Assembly (NCBI RefSeq): GCF_009733845.1
Contig: NZ_WNXZ01000002.1
Location: forward strand, 310,001-374,000
Reading direction: 5' to 3'
Length of the DNA stretch: 64,000 nt
From: Pseudactinotalea terrae
Lineage (GTDB): Bacteria > Actinomycetota > Actinomycetes > Actinomycetales > Beutenbergiaceae
Shown here: positions 35,545-44,129 of the stretch, in pieces
How positions within the stretch are numbered: position 1 is the stretch's first letter
Layout: each line of letters begins with the position of its first letter
Position numbers and translations under genes: made by a program
The notes under the pieces: generated by a model
The model's input: the letters and a program-made list of their open reading frames with translations, nothing else
Told to the model about the DNA's origin: nothing
The model's database searches: none

Positions 35545-37103
35545 ACGACCTGCACGAAGACCTGCCAGCCGTGACCGACCTGGGTCGCTGACCGCACCCG
35601 GCCGTTGCCGTCGCCGTGGTAGAGGTAGAGGCGCCCGGTGGTGTTGTCGATCCCGAGCACGTCGGAGTATGTGTCCCGGTTGAAGTCGCCGACCGGCACG
35701 ATCGTGATGTTGGCCCAGCCGTGACCGATCTGCTGACCGGCGTTCATCGTGCCTTGAGGGTTCGCGAAGTACACGAACAGCCGACCGCGCGCATCGATCG
35801 CCAGGATGTCCGGCGAGCTGTCGTCGTTGATGTCCCCGCCCGCCATGACCCGGTCGAAGACGCCCCACCCGTGGCCGATCTGGGTGGGGGAGCCGACGCG
35901 GCCGTTGCCCAGGCCCGGGTACCGGAGCATCCGGCCCGAGGAGTCGACCGCGATCAGGTCGGCGCGCTGGTCGCCGTTGAAGTCGGCGATCGCGAACAGC
36001 TGCGAGAAGGACCCCCAGCCGTGCCCGATCTGGACGTGGCTGCGGAATCCGCCCTGCCCGTTGCCGGGGTAGAGGCGCAACCGCCCGCTCCGGTCGACCG
36101 CGAGGATGTCGGCGCGCCTGTCGCCGTTGAAGTCGCCCGGCGTCAGGATCTCGAACCCGCTCCAGCCGTTACCGACCTGCCGCGAGGCGAGGAATCCGCC
36201 GCGTCCGTTGCCGGGGTAGAGCCGCAGCGAGCCGCCGGAGGTGACGGCCAGCAGGTCCGAGACGCCGTCGCCCGTGTAGTCGTGGTCACCGAGCAGGTGC
36301 CGCTGGGTCCACGCGTCGTCGGTCGGCGTGACGTTGCCGCGGGGCGCCCAACCGGTGACGCCGTTGACGCTGACGCGGATGAAGCTTCCTGACTGCGAAC
36401 CAGGTGTCGACGTCAGCACCGTGCGGGAGGGCACCGTGGCGAGCACGGTCGAGGATGTCGAGGCGGTGCGGTAGACGCGCGTGGTGCCGTTCGCGTAATA
36501 ACGGCACTCGGTGGGGGTCTTCACCTGGGTGATCAGGTCCGCGTCCGCGCGCAGGTCGATGCCCTGCCGGCGGAACCACGTCTCGGGGTTGAGGAGGGTG
36601 TCGCCGTAGTCGCCGCGCCAGACCTCGAGGTGCAGGTGCGGCGAGGTCGAGACGCCGGTGCTGCCCATGGTCGCGATGCGCTGGCCCTGCGAGACTCGCT
36701 GGCCCACCCTCACGTACTGGGTCGCGCTGACCACGTTCGAGTAACCCACCGTGATCGTGACGCCGTCGATGACGTGGCGCACCGTGATCCACTGCCCGGC
36801 TGCAGAGTCCGGTTGCGCTCGCGTGACCACGCCGTCGGCGATCGCGAAGAGCCGGTTCCCGGTCGCACCTCCCAGATCCTGACCGTTGTGCCAGGTCGTC
36901 GCCATGATGATCGGCAGGCAGCGAGGCCCCTGTGCCGAGGACAGCCGGTAGGTCCCGGCGTCCACGGGCGAGGTGACGTCGCCAGAGGTGGTGGGGGCCG
37001 CCGTCGCTGGCCCGGCGGTCAGCAGCGAGGCGACGAGCGCGAGGACGAGGACCAGGAGTGCGGGTCGGTGCGCGCGACGGGCGCTGGCGGGCTGGGAGCG
37101 CAC
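35541..37103 (-). CDS. Secreted M23 peptidase with SH3b region and FG-GAP repeats
   Basis: A 520-residue secreted protein. Residues 1-36 are a signal peptide (LLVLVLALVASLLTAGPATAA). The M23 domain holds zinc ligands His72 and Asp76 (WHNGQDLGG) and His156-x-His158 (SPHLHLEVW). An SH3-like region spans about 198-262. At least four FG-GAP/VCBS repeats of about 50 residues follow (DFNGDRRADILAVDRSG; each later ending in IGHGW). It probably trims peptidoglycan at the cell surface while the repeats bind Ca2+ or a partner. The start is a GTG. Confidence 0.88.
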   Translation of the reverse strand: MRSQPASARRAHRPALLVLVLALVASLLTAGPATAAPTTSGDVTSPVDAGTYRLSSAQGPRCLPIIMATTWHNGQDLGGATGNRLFAIADGVVTRAQPDSAAGQWITVRHVIDGVTITVGYSNVVSATQYVRVGQRVSQGQRIATMGSTGVSTSPHLHLEVWRGDYGDTLLNPETWFRRQGIDLRADADLITQVKTPTECRYYANGTTRVYRTASTSSTVLATVPSRTVLTSTPGSQSGSFIRVSVNGVTGWAPRGNVTPTDDAWTQRHLLGDHDYTGDGVSDLLAVTSGGSLRLYPGNGRGGFLASRQVGNGWSGFEILTPGDFNGDRRADILAVDRSGRLRLYPGNGQGGFRSHVQIGHGWGSFSQLFAIADFNGDQRADLIAVDSSGRMLRYPGLGNGRVGSPTQIGHGWGVFDRVMAGGDINDDSSPDILAIDARGRLFVYFANPQGTMNAGQQIGHGWANITIVPVGDFNRDTYSDVLGIDNTTGRLYLYHGDGNGRVRSATQVGHGWQVFVQVV

Positions 37104-37168
37104 GAGATCTCACTTCGTCGTGACGGACGGGACTCGCGCCCGACGCTAACGGCTCGGTTCCTTCGGTG

Positions 37169-37768
37169 TCAGCGGTTCTGACGCCGGAAGTGGTACCACT
37201 GCGGCGATGTGCGGTTCATCGGCCAGCCGAGCCCCTCGACCGGTGCGTCCGAGACCTGCACGAGCTGCCAGTCGGGGAAGGCTGCCGCCACCTCCTCACG
37301 GCTGACGCCCTCGACGAAGCGCCGCATCGGCGACGGCCCGAACGCGAGCATCAACAACTCCGCTCCTGGCGTCGCGAGCGCGGTGACGCCGGCTCCCATC
37401 GCGGTCTGCTGCTGGGCCTCGAGCCCCTGGAAGCACCCGATGTCGAGGAACAGGTCGAAGGTGCCGAGCCCTGCCATCGGCAGGGCGGTCACGTCACCCA
37501 CGACGTAGCGCACGCCATCGCTGCTGTGCTCCCTGGCGGCCGCGATCGCCTCCGGGACGAGATCGATGCCCACGGCTTCCCAGCCGTGGCGGGCGAGCCG
37601 CGGCGTGTGCAGGCCGCGCCCGCACCCGAGGTCCAGAGCACGGCCTGGGGCGGTGCCTCGTTCGGCACCGACGCCGGCGATCCTTGCCTCGACGTCGGGC
37701 CCGGCGGCTCTCGCGTACCGCTCCCACGGCGTGAAGCCGAGGCGGTACATCCATCGGTAGCTCGTCAC
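37169..37768 (-). CDS. Class I SAM-dependent methyltransferase
   Basis: A 199-residue methyltransferase with motif I LDLGCGRGLHTPRLA (about residues 45-59) and DLFLDIGCFQGLE. GTG at 37768 overlaps the upstream dehydrogenase stop. Residues 1-35 begin TSYRWMYRLGFTPWERYA. The acceptor substrate is unknown. Confidence 0.86.
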   Translation of the reverse strand: MTSYRWMYRLGFTPWERYARAAGPDVEARIAGVGAERGTAPGRALDLGCGRGLHTPRLARHGWEAVGIDLVPEAIAAAREHSSDGVRYVVGDVTALPMAGLGTFDLFLDIGCFQGLEAQQQTAMGAGVTALATPGAELLMLAFGPSPMRRFVEGVSREEVAAAFPDWQLVQVSDAPVEGLGWPMNRTSPQWYHFRRQNR

Positions 37769-38718
37769 GACGTGCTGGCCTCCCCGGCCGTGACGCCCAG
37801 GAGCGGCCGACCGGAGCGATAGCGGCGCAGGTTCTCCTCGATCAGCGCGCCGGGCTGCTGCGGGCGGCCACCCGCGGCGTGCGCGGTGATGATGATGTTG
37901 GGTGCCGCCCACAGCGGGGAGGACGCCGGCAGCGGCTCGGTGCGGAACACGTCGAGCGCGGCGCCCGCGATCTCGCCCGTGCGAAGCGCCGCCTCGAGCG
38001 CCTCCTCGTCGACCGTGACGCCTCGGCCGACGTTGACGAACCAGGCGTGCCTCGGGAGTGCCGCGAACACCTCGGCGCCGACCGCGCCGTCGGTCTCGGC
38101 CGAGCCCGGGAGGATGTCGACCAGCACATCGGTACGGGGGAGCTCGGTCGGCAGGTCCGCCGGCGTGATCACCGGGTAGCCGTGACGTTCCCCGGCGCTG
38201 CGTGCGACTCCGGTGACCTCGGCGCCGAGGGCGCTCAGGTAACCGGCGAGCCGGGCGCCGATGCCGCCGAAGCCCCAGATCAGCACGCGCGCTCCCGACA
38301 ACGTGGTCAGGCCCTGCCGGTTGCGGATCTGGTTCCCGCCGTGCTCGTCCAGCCACTCCCGCTGCGTCTGCGCGGCGAACGCCTCGTCGAGGCGCCGCGC
38401 CGCGGCCAGCATCAGCGCGAGCGTGTGCTCGGCCACCGGCTGGTCGTGCAACCCGGTGCCGGCGGCGATCACCACATCGGTCCCCGCGAAAGCAGCCTCC
38501 ACCGAGTCGGTGCCGGCCATCAGACCCTGCACCCACCGGACGTTCGGCAGCTCGGCCGGCAGTGCCTTCATCCGCTCGCCCGGGTTGAGCCACACCACCA
38601 CGGCTTCGGCGTCGCGGTGCTCGTCCGGGATGGGGAGGGTGACGTCGTAGTCGACCCGGGTGACGCCGTCGGGCGCCTCGAGATCGATCGGGATGACGGT
38701 GGGGACGAGGATCTTCAT
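37765..38718 (-). CDS. D-isomer specific 2-hydroxyacid dehydrogenase
   Basis: A 317-residue NAD(P)-dependent dehydrogenase. The Rossmann motif is VLIWGFGGIGARLAGYL (about residues 145-161). The catalytic Arg lies in NVGRGVTVDEEALE and the His in ITAHAAGG. ATG at 38718 begins MKILVPTVI. The substrate is not known; it resembles the glyoxylate/hydroxypyruvate reductase or phosphoglycerate dehydrogenase branch. Confidence 0.86.
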   Translation of the reverse strand: MKILVPTVIPIDLEAPDGVTRVDYDVTLPIPDEHRDAEAVVVWLNPGERMKALPAELPNVRWVQGLMAGTDSVEAAFAGTDVVIAAGTGLHDQPVAEHTLALMLAAARRLDEAFAAQTQREWLDEHGGNQIRNRQGLTTLSGARVLIWGFGGIGARLAGYLSALGAEVTGVARSAGERHGYPVITPADLPTELPRTDVLVDILPGSAETDGAVGAEVFAALPRHAWFVNVGRGVTVDEEALEAALRTGEIAGAALDVFRTEPLPASSPLWAAPNIIITAHAAGGRPQQPGALIEENLRRYRSGRPLLGVTAGEASTS

Positions 38719-38723
38719 GTCTC

Positions 38724-38966
38724 TCACAGGTCGGGCTGCTCCCGTTGGATGGCGTGGGCCCACACGTACCCAAGCACGCCGAGCACCAGCCCGGTCAGGC
38801 ACATCAGCGCGAGCCGACCGTCGAGCGATCGACCCACGAGGTGGAGGGCGCCGACGACGGTCAGCGCCACGAGCCAGCACGCCGACCCCGTGAAGAAGAG
38901 CTTCTTCGTGTTCACGCGCGCGGGGTGCAGCTCCTGCTGGTTGCGTTGGGGGTCGAGTGCGCGCAC
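38724..38966 (-). CDS. DUF2530-like small membrane protein
   Basis: An 80-residue protein with two membrane segments (LFFTGSACWLVALTVVGALH; LALMCLTGLVLGVLGYVWAH). TACGAT (38973-38978) lies 6 bases before the GTG, so a leaderless mRNA is likely. DUF2530 genes commonly sit beside this MarR gene in actinobacteria. The role is unknown. Confidence 0.76.
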   Translation of the reverse strand: MRALDPQRNQQELHPARVNTKKLFFTGSACWLVALTVVGALHLVGRSLDGRLALMCLTGLVLGVLGYVWAHAIQREQPDL

Positions 38967-39028
38967 CCATCGATCGTAGGGGAGGCGGGCGGGTGTGCCT
39001 CCGCCCACATCTCCAGGACGACATTTAC

Positions 39029-39050
39029 TTAGTCTAACTAATGATATAGA
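39029..39050 (+). promoter_or_regulatory. Candidate MarR operator and -10 box
   Basis: TTAGT-CTA-ACTAA (39029-39041) is an inverted repeat in an AT-rich patch. TATAGA at 39045-39050 lies 9 bases before the MarR ATG. Autorepression by the MarR protein is the likely use. Confidence 0.58.
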
Positions 39051-39059
39051 ATCGTTTCG

Positions 39060-39512
39060 ATGTTTGAACCGGTCACCCCTCCCGCCCCGGGCCCGCGGCG
39101 CCCTGAACCGCTCGCGTCGCGACTGCGGACCACGCTGCTGCGCACCTCGCGGCGGCTGCGTGACCAGCGGGTGGGCGACCTCTCCGACTCCCAGATGGCG
39201 GTGCTGGGACAGCTCGTCGGGCACGGCCCCATGACGCCCGGCGACCTGGCCGAGCGCGAACGGGTGCGGCCGCCGTCGATGACCAGGATCGTCCAGCACC
39301 TGCTGGAGGCCGGCCTGGTGGAGCGCAACGCGCACCCCGGCGACGGTCGACAGGTTCTCGTCGACGCGACGCCGCAGGGTCGCGAGCACATCCTTGCCAC
39401 GCGCCGGCGTCGTGACGAGTGGCTGCAGCGCCGCCTTGCCGCACTGACCCGCGAGGAGCGCGCGACGCTCTCGGCGGCCGAGGAGATCCTGCGGCGCATC
39501 TACTCCCAATGA
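39060..39512 (+). CDS. MarR-family regulator (with downstream MFS gene)
   Basis: A 150-residue repressor with HTH GDLAERERVRPPSMTRIVQHL and wing ERNAHPGDGRQVLV. It is followed 31 bp later by an MFS exporter gene. An inverted repeat at its promoter supports autoregulation. The pair is likely a drug-responsive efflux unit. Confidence 0.89.
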   Translation: MFEPVTPPAPGPRRPEPLASRLRTTLLRTSRRLRDQRVGDLSDSQMAVLGQLVGHGPMTPGDLAERERVRPPSMTRIVQHLLEAGLVERNAHPGDGRQVLVDATPQGREHILATRRRRDEWLQRRLAALTREERATLSAAEEILRRIYSQ

Positions 39513-39543
39513 CCGACCACGAACGACAGGCAACAACGCACAC

Positions 39544-40872
39544 GTGAGCACGACCTTCGCCTCGCTGAACATCCGCAACTACCGGATCTGGTTCTTCGGC
39601 GCCCTGGTGGCGAACGTCGGTACCTGGATGCAGCGCATCGCGCAGGACTGGCTGGTACTGACCGAGCTGACCGACCACGACGGGTTCGCCGTCGGCGTCG
39701 TGACCGGGCTCCAGTTCGCACCTGCGGTGGTGCTGACCCCGATCGCCGGCATCCTCGCCGACCGCTTCGACCCGCGGAAGATCCTCATCGTCACCCAGGC
39801 GCTGCTCGGCGTCCTCGCTGCGGTGCTCGGTGCGCTCGTGCTGAGCGGGCACGCGGAGCTGTGGCACGTCTACGCGCTCGCGCTCGGGCTCGGCGTGGTC
39901 TCGGCGCTCGACGCGCCGGCACGGCAGGTCTTCGTCTCCGAGCTGGTGCCGGCGGAGCGGCTGGGCAACGCGGTCAGCCTCAACAGCGCCTCCTTCAACG
40001 CAGCCCGCTTGATCGGACCCGGCATCGCCGGGCTCGCGATCGCTGCGGTGGGGACCGGCTGGGTGTTCCTCATCAACGCGGCCTCGTTCGCCTTCACCAT
40101 CGCGGCGATGCTCGCCATGCGGCCCGCCGAGCTGGAGAAGATCCCGCGCGCCCCGCGCGCCCCAGGAGCGCTCCGCGCCGGCGTGCGGTACGTGCGCGGC
40201 CGCAGCGACATCGTGGTGATCCTGATCGTCCTGTTCGTGGTCGCGGCCTTCGGGCTCAACTTCCAGCTCACCTCTGCCGTGATGGCCACCGAGGTGTTCC
40301 ACCGGGACGCCGACGGCTACGGCATCCTCGGGTCGATCCTCGCCATCGGCTCCCTCGCCGGCGCGCTCCTGTCGGCGCGTCGGGTGCGCCCCCGCGTGCG
40401 ACTCGTGGTCGGTGCCGCGTTCGGCTTCGGCGTCTCCTCGGCGCTGATGGCGCTCGCCCCGACCTATGTGCTGTTCGCCATCGCGACGATCCCGGTCGGC
40501 TTCTTCTCGCTGACGATGATCACGTCGGCGAACGCCGCCATCCAGCTCTCCACCGACCCCGAGATGCGTGGCCGCGTCATGAGCCTGTACGTGCTCGTGC
40601 TCTTCGGCGCGACGCCGATCGGCTCACCGATCGTGGGCTGGGTCGCCGAGACATGGGGTGGTCGGTGGTCGATCCTGGTGGGCGCGATCAGCACGATCGC
40701 CGTCGCTGTGGCCGCAGCGGCGTGGAGCCGCCGCCGGTGGGGTATCGAGGTCACCTACGAGCGGCGACCCCGCCCCCACCTGGTGCTCACGCACCCCGAG
40801 GAGCGGGCCGCCCGCGAGCAGGCTCAGATCGATGTCGCCGCCGACGAGTCGGGAACCCGCACGGCCGCGTAG
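39544..40872 (+). CDS. MFS efflux transporter (EntS-like)
   Basis: A 442-residue exporter with 12 predicted membrane segments. The opening NYRIWFFGALVANVGTWMQR and GILADRFDPRKIL match the MFS_3/EntS group. The C-terminal cytoplasmic tail is about 40 residues and charged. Only a weak ribosome-binding site precedes the GTG. It is probably repressed by the MarR protein encoded upstream. Confidence 0.88.
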   Translation: MSTTFASLNIRNYRIWFFGALVANVGTWMQRIAQDWLVLTELTDHDGFAVGVVTGLQFAPAVVLTPIAGILADRFDPRKILIVTQALLGVLAAVLGALVLSGHAELWHVYALALGLGVVSALDAPARQVFVSELVPAERLGNAVSLNSASFNAARLIGPGIAGLAIAAVGTGWVFLINAASFAFTIAAMLAMRPAELEKIPRAPRAPGALRAGVRYVRGRSDIVVILIVLFVVAAFGLNFQLTSAVMATEVFHRDADGYGILGSILAIGSLAGALLSARRVRPRVRLVVGAAFGFGVSSALMALAPTYVLFAIATIPVGFFSLTMITSANAAIQLSTDPEMRGRVMSLYVLVLFGATPIGSPIVGWVAETWGGRWSILVGAISTIAVAVAAAAWSRRRWGIEVTYERRPRPHLVLTHPEERAAREQAQIDVAADESGTRTAA

Positions 40873-40879
40873 CACGCCC

Positions 40880-40949
40880 GATGTCAACGCACTTTCGACC
40901 AGGTCGACACTGCGTTGACATCGAGAGGGGTGTCGAAAGTGCGTTGAAA
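40880..40949. repeat. Three-arm inverted repeat between convergent genes
   Basis: Arm A (40880-40899) begins GATGTCAACGCA and continues CTTTCGAC. Its first 12 bases pair with 40911-40922. Its last 16 bases (40884-40899) pair with 40932-40947 (GTCGAAAGTGCGTTGA). The two pairings cannot both form. It lies between the MFS and serC 3' ends and may be a two-way terminator. Confidence 0.72.
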
Positions 40950-40960
40950 TCGGGGTGTGG

Positions 40961-42076
40961 TTACGCGAGGGCGTCCACCACGAAGTCGACGCAGCGCGTG
41001 AGCGCCTCGACGTCCGCCGGCGGTGTCGAGGGGAACATCCCCACGCGCAGCTGGTTGCGGCCGAGCTTGCGGTACGGGTCGACGTCGACGACGCCGTTCG
41101 CGCGCAGCGCCGCCGCGACCGCCTTGGCGTCGATCCTCTCGTCGAGGTCGATCGTGCCGACGACGGGGGAGCGCTGGGCGGGATCCACCACGTACGGGGT
41201 GGTCCAGTCACGCTGCTCCGCCCAGTCGTACAGGGCGGCCGACGACGTCGCGGTGCGCTCGGCGGCCCAGTCGAGCCCGCCGCGATCCAGCAGCCACTCG
41301 ACCTGATCGACCAGCAGCACCAGCGTGGCGAGTGCCGGCGTGTTGAGCGTCTCGTTCTTGCGCGAGCTCGCGAGCGCGGCCGACAGCGACAGCGAGGCGG
41401 GCGCCCAGCGGGAGGACAGCTCGTCCACCCTCGCGACAGCGGCAGGGGAGAGGATGGCGAACCAGAGCCCGCCGTCGGACCCCAGCGCCTTCTGGGGGGC
41501 GAAGTAGTAGACGTCGGTCTGCGCGAGGTCGACCTTCACCCCACCCGCGGCGGACGTCGCGTCGACCACGGTGAGTGCGTCGGCGTCGGCGCCGCGCGGT
41601 CGAAGCACGGGCGTGAGGACCCCGGTCGAGGTCTCGTTGTGGGTCCAGGCATAGGTGTCGATCCCGGGCGCCGCGACAGGGGTGGCCGTGGTGCCGGGCT
41701 CGGCCGCCACCACCTGCGGCTCGGCCAGGAACGGTGCCGCAGTGCTCGCTGCGGCGAACTTCGCCCCGAACTCGCCGCACGTCGCGTGCTGCGCGCGCTC
41801 GCGGATCAGCGAGAACGTCGCGACGTCCCAGAACGCCGTCGACCCGCCGTTGCCCAGCGCGACCTCGTAGCCCTCCGGCGCCCCGAGCAGCGTCGCGAGC
41901 CCCTCGCGCGCACGGCCCACGAGCGAGCGCACCGGGTCCTGCCGGTGCGAGGTGCCCAGCAGCGTGGTCCCCAGCGCGGCGAGCGCGTCGATCTGCGCCG
42001 GCCGGATCCGGCTCGGTCCGCAACCGAAACGGCCGTCGGCGGGGAGCAGGTCACGAGGGATGGCGAGCGCGGTCAT
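40961..42076 (-). CDS. serC: Phosphoserine aminotransferase
   Basis: A 371-residue PLP enzyme of the actinobacterial SerC branch. The PLP Lys is Lys196 in YYFAPQKALGSDGG, and PGNGGSTAFWDVATFSL-like sequence (LGNGGSTAFWDVATFSL) lies at 75-91. The N-terminus reads DLLPADGRFGCGPSRIR. It converts 3-phosphohydroxypyruvate to phosphoserine in serine biosynthesis. ATG at 42076 was chosen over an 11-codon longer frame. It is divergent from the DtxR gene. Confidence 0.93.
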   Translation of the reverse strand: MTALAIPRDLLPADGRFGCGPSRIRPAQIDALAALGTTLLGTSHRQDPVRSLVGRAREGLATLLGAPEGYEVALGNGGSTAFWDVATFSLIRERAQHATCGEFGAKFAAASTAAPFLAEPQVVAAEPGTTATPVAAPGIDTYAWTHNETSTGVLTPVLRPRGADADALTVVDATSAAGGVKVDLAQTDVYYFAPQKALGSDGGLWFAILSPAAVARVDELSSRWAPASLSLSAALASSRKNETLNTPALATLVLLVDQVEWLLDRGGLDWAAERTATSSAALYDWAEQRDWTTPYVVDPAQRSPVVGTIDLDERIDAKAVAAALRANGVVDVDPYRKLGRNQLRVGMFPSTPPADVEALTRCVDFVVDALA

Positions 42077-42220
42077 GCAGGCGATGATCCCAGGTACGGC
42101 CCCGCGCACGTCAGGACGCCCACAGCCTGGAAAGGATGGGTACGCCGTCGGAGGCCGTCGCTAGGCTGGAACGGTGCGCGAGAACGTGAGCTGGGGCAGC
42201 CGGGGTGGAGTGGTGTCGAC

Positions 42221-42904
42221 GTGACCGATCTGATCGACACCACCGAGATGTATCTGAAAACCGTCTTCGAGCTCCAGGAGGAGGGGATCCTCCCGATGCG
42301 CGCCCGCATCGCCGAGCGTCTCGGCCACTCGGGCCCCACGGTGTCGCAGACCGTCGCGCGGCTCGAGCGCGACGGCCTGATGGTGGTCACCGACGACCGG
42401 CATCTGGAGCTCACCGAGCTCGGGCAGGCCCGCGCGATGCACGTGATGCGCAAGCACCGGCTCGCCGAACGGCTGCTCGTCGACGTCATCGGGCTCGACT
42501 GGCCGCACGTCCACGAAGAGGCGTGCCGCTGGGAGCACGTGATGAGCGAGCAGGTCGAGCGTCGGCTCGTCGGACTGCTCGGGCAGCCGCAGCACGACCC
42601 GTACGGCAACCCGATCCCCGGGCTCGCTGAGCTCGGCCTCGAGGCTGCCGCCGACGAGGCGGTCGTCAGCCTCGTGGGCGTCGCGACGACCACGACGGCC
42701 CAGCTGCGGCTGGTGCGCGTGGGGGAGCCGCTGCAGGTCGATGTCGAGCTGCTCGCCGAGATGGAACAGCTCGGCATCAGGCCGGGCGAGCAGCTCCAGG
42801 TCCGCCTGGAGGATTCCGTCATCGTGCTGCGTGCGGCTGGCAACGAGTCCTCGCTCGAGCTCGGCGACGACCTCGCCAGGCACCTGTTCGTCGCCGCCGA
42901 GTGA
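42221..42904 (+). CDS. DtxR/IdeR-family iron-dependent regulator
   Basis: A 227-residue repressor, the length of DtxR. All metal ligands sit at DtxR numbering: Met10, His79, Glu83, His98, Cys102, Glu105 and His106. The HTH contains RIAERLGHSGPTVSQTVARL. A C-terminal SH3-like domain is present. GTG has GGTGGAG upstream (42204-42210); a TAGGCT box at 42162-42167 is the probable promoter. It likely represses iron-uptake genes with Fe2+ as corepressor. Confidence 0.93.
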   Translation: MTDLIDTTEMYLKTVFELQEEGILPMRARIAERLGHSGPTVSQTVARLERDGLMVVTDDRHLELTELGQARAMHVMRKHRLAERLLVDVIGLDWPHVHEEACRWEHVMSEQVERRLVGLLGQPQHDPYGNPIPGLAELGLEAAADEAVVSLVGVATTTTAQLRLVRVGEPLQVDVELLAEMEQLGIRPGEQLQVRLEDSVIVLRAAGNESSLELGDDLARHLFVAAE

Positions 42905-43017
42905 GGAATATCACTCGACCCCAACCCCCAGGCCGTGACCTGAGCGTGACATTTGAGTGAATCGTCGGGTAGCGTGACAGCGCTCGCCGGATCCCTCCTC
43001 CTGCGAGTCCTTGATCC

Positions 43018-43190
43018 GGCGCCTAACCCTGTCACCGGTCCGAGGCCGAACTATTCCGACATGACAGGGGCGGAGGACCCACTTCCGGCGCTCAGGCGCC
43101 TTGGGGTGAAGTCCTCCCGGGCCGGTCTCGACCGGCTCGGCGGACCGGGTGTACTCCCACCCGAACCCGACAGCTCACTTCGCAGGCGAC
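43018..43190 (+). ncRNA. c-di-AMP (ydaO-type) riboswitch
   Basis: Conserved blocks of the ydaO/yuaA motif are in order: CTAACCCTGTCACC, GGCGGAGGACCCACTT, TTGGGGTGAAGT, GGGTGTACTCCCACCCGAAC and CCGACAGCTCACTTCGCAGG. P1 forms between CGCCT (43020-43024) and AGGCG (43184-43188). The downstream gene is a cell-wall NlpC/P60 peptidase, the classic target. A GTGACA-18-TAGCGT promoter (42946-42975) lies upstream. Confidence 0.93.
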
Positions 43191-43204
43191 AGGAGAGGTA
43201 ACAC

Positions 43205-43987
43205 GTGTCCCGATCCGCCTCCGCGAGACATCGCGCGGCCGCCAGGCCGACGACCCCGCTCAGCTCGGTCGGCTCGGCCCTCACCGGCCCTGCTGCCCGC
43301 CGTGCGGTCGTCGCCGCCGCATCCTCCGGCATCGTGCTGACGCTCACCGCGTCCGCGAGCGTCGCCGGTGGCCTCACCGCCCCTGCGGCGCGTGGGCCGG
43401 TTCCGATGGCCAACCTGACAGCGATCGCCGACGACGACGCGATCGCGACGTCGCCGACCATCACGGTCGCTGCCGACGCCACCTGGGCCTTCTCGTCCAC
43501 CGCAGCCGACGTCAGCTCCGAGCCCCCGCCCCCGCCCCCGCCCCCACCGCCGCCGGTGGTGCAGCGCCCCACGTACACGAGCACGACCACGTCGCGTACG
43601 GCAGAGCGCACCGCGGTCGAGACGGCGACCACGGCGAGCGCGCCGGCCAACCCGAGCGGTTCGGCCATCGTCGACATCGCCCGCCGGTACACGGGCGTGC
43701 CGTACGTGTACGGCGGTGCCAGCCCGTCGGGCTTCGACTGCTCCGGCTTCACGATGTACGTCTTCGCCCAGGTGGGGATCAGCCTGCCGCGCAGCTCCTC
43801 GGCGCAGCGCTACGCCGGAACCGTCGTGTCCGCCGCGGATGCACGCCCCGGCGACCTCGTGTGGGCGCCCGGCCACGTGGGCATCTACACCGGCAACGGC
43901 ATGCACATCGCCGCTCGAAGCCCGGGCACACCGCTCTACGAGAGCCAGATCTACATGTCGAACCCGGTCTTCATCCGCGTCGGCTGA
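43205..43987 (+). CDS. NlpC/P60 cell-wall endopeptidase
   Basis: A 260-residue secreted peptidase. A long basic N-terminus with a hydrophobic segment at about residues 33-55 is the export signal. A linker contains an 11-Pro run (residues 107-117). The NlpC/P60 domain begins near residue 150, with catalytic Cys179 in GFDCSGF and His224 in PGHVGIYTGNG. It cleaves D-gamma-Glu-diaminopimelate-type links in peptidoglycan. AGGAGAGG (43191-43198) is the ribosome-binding site, just after the riboswitch that controls it. Confidence 0.92.
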   Translation: MSRSASARHRAAARPTTPLSSVGSALTGPAARRAVVAAASSGIVLTLTASASVAGGLTAPAARGPVPMANLTAIADDDAIATSPTITVAADATWAFSSTAADVSSEPPPPPPPPPPPVVQRPTYTSTTTSRTAERTAVETATTASAPANPSGSAIVDIARRYTGVPYVYGGASPSGFDCSGFTMYVFAQVGISLPRSSSAQRYAGTVVSAADARPGDLVWAPGHVGIYTGNGMHIAARSPGTPLYESQIYMSNPVFIRVG

Positions 43988-44007
43988 TCCAGGTCTCGAT
44001 CACGACG

Positions 44008-44037
44008 ACGGCCCGCACCGATCACGGTGCGGGCCGT
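44008..44037 (+). terminator. Intrinsic terminator after the NlpC/P60 gene
   Basis: A perfect 13-bp stem (ACGGCCCGCACCG at 44008-44020 with 44025-44037) around an ATCA loop is followed by TCTCGTT. It lies 20 bases after the stop codon. Confidence 0.88.
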
Positions 44038-44129
44038 TCTCGTTGGGTGGGCAGGGGTCGTCCCACCGCCGTCGTCGCGCTACGATCTACCTGATTTGTT
44101 GTGATATCCGCGAAATAGAGGGCTCTGCA

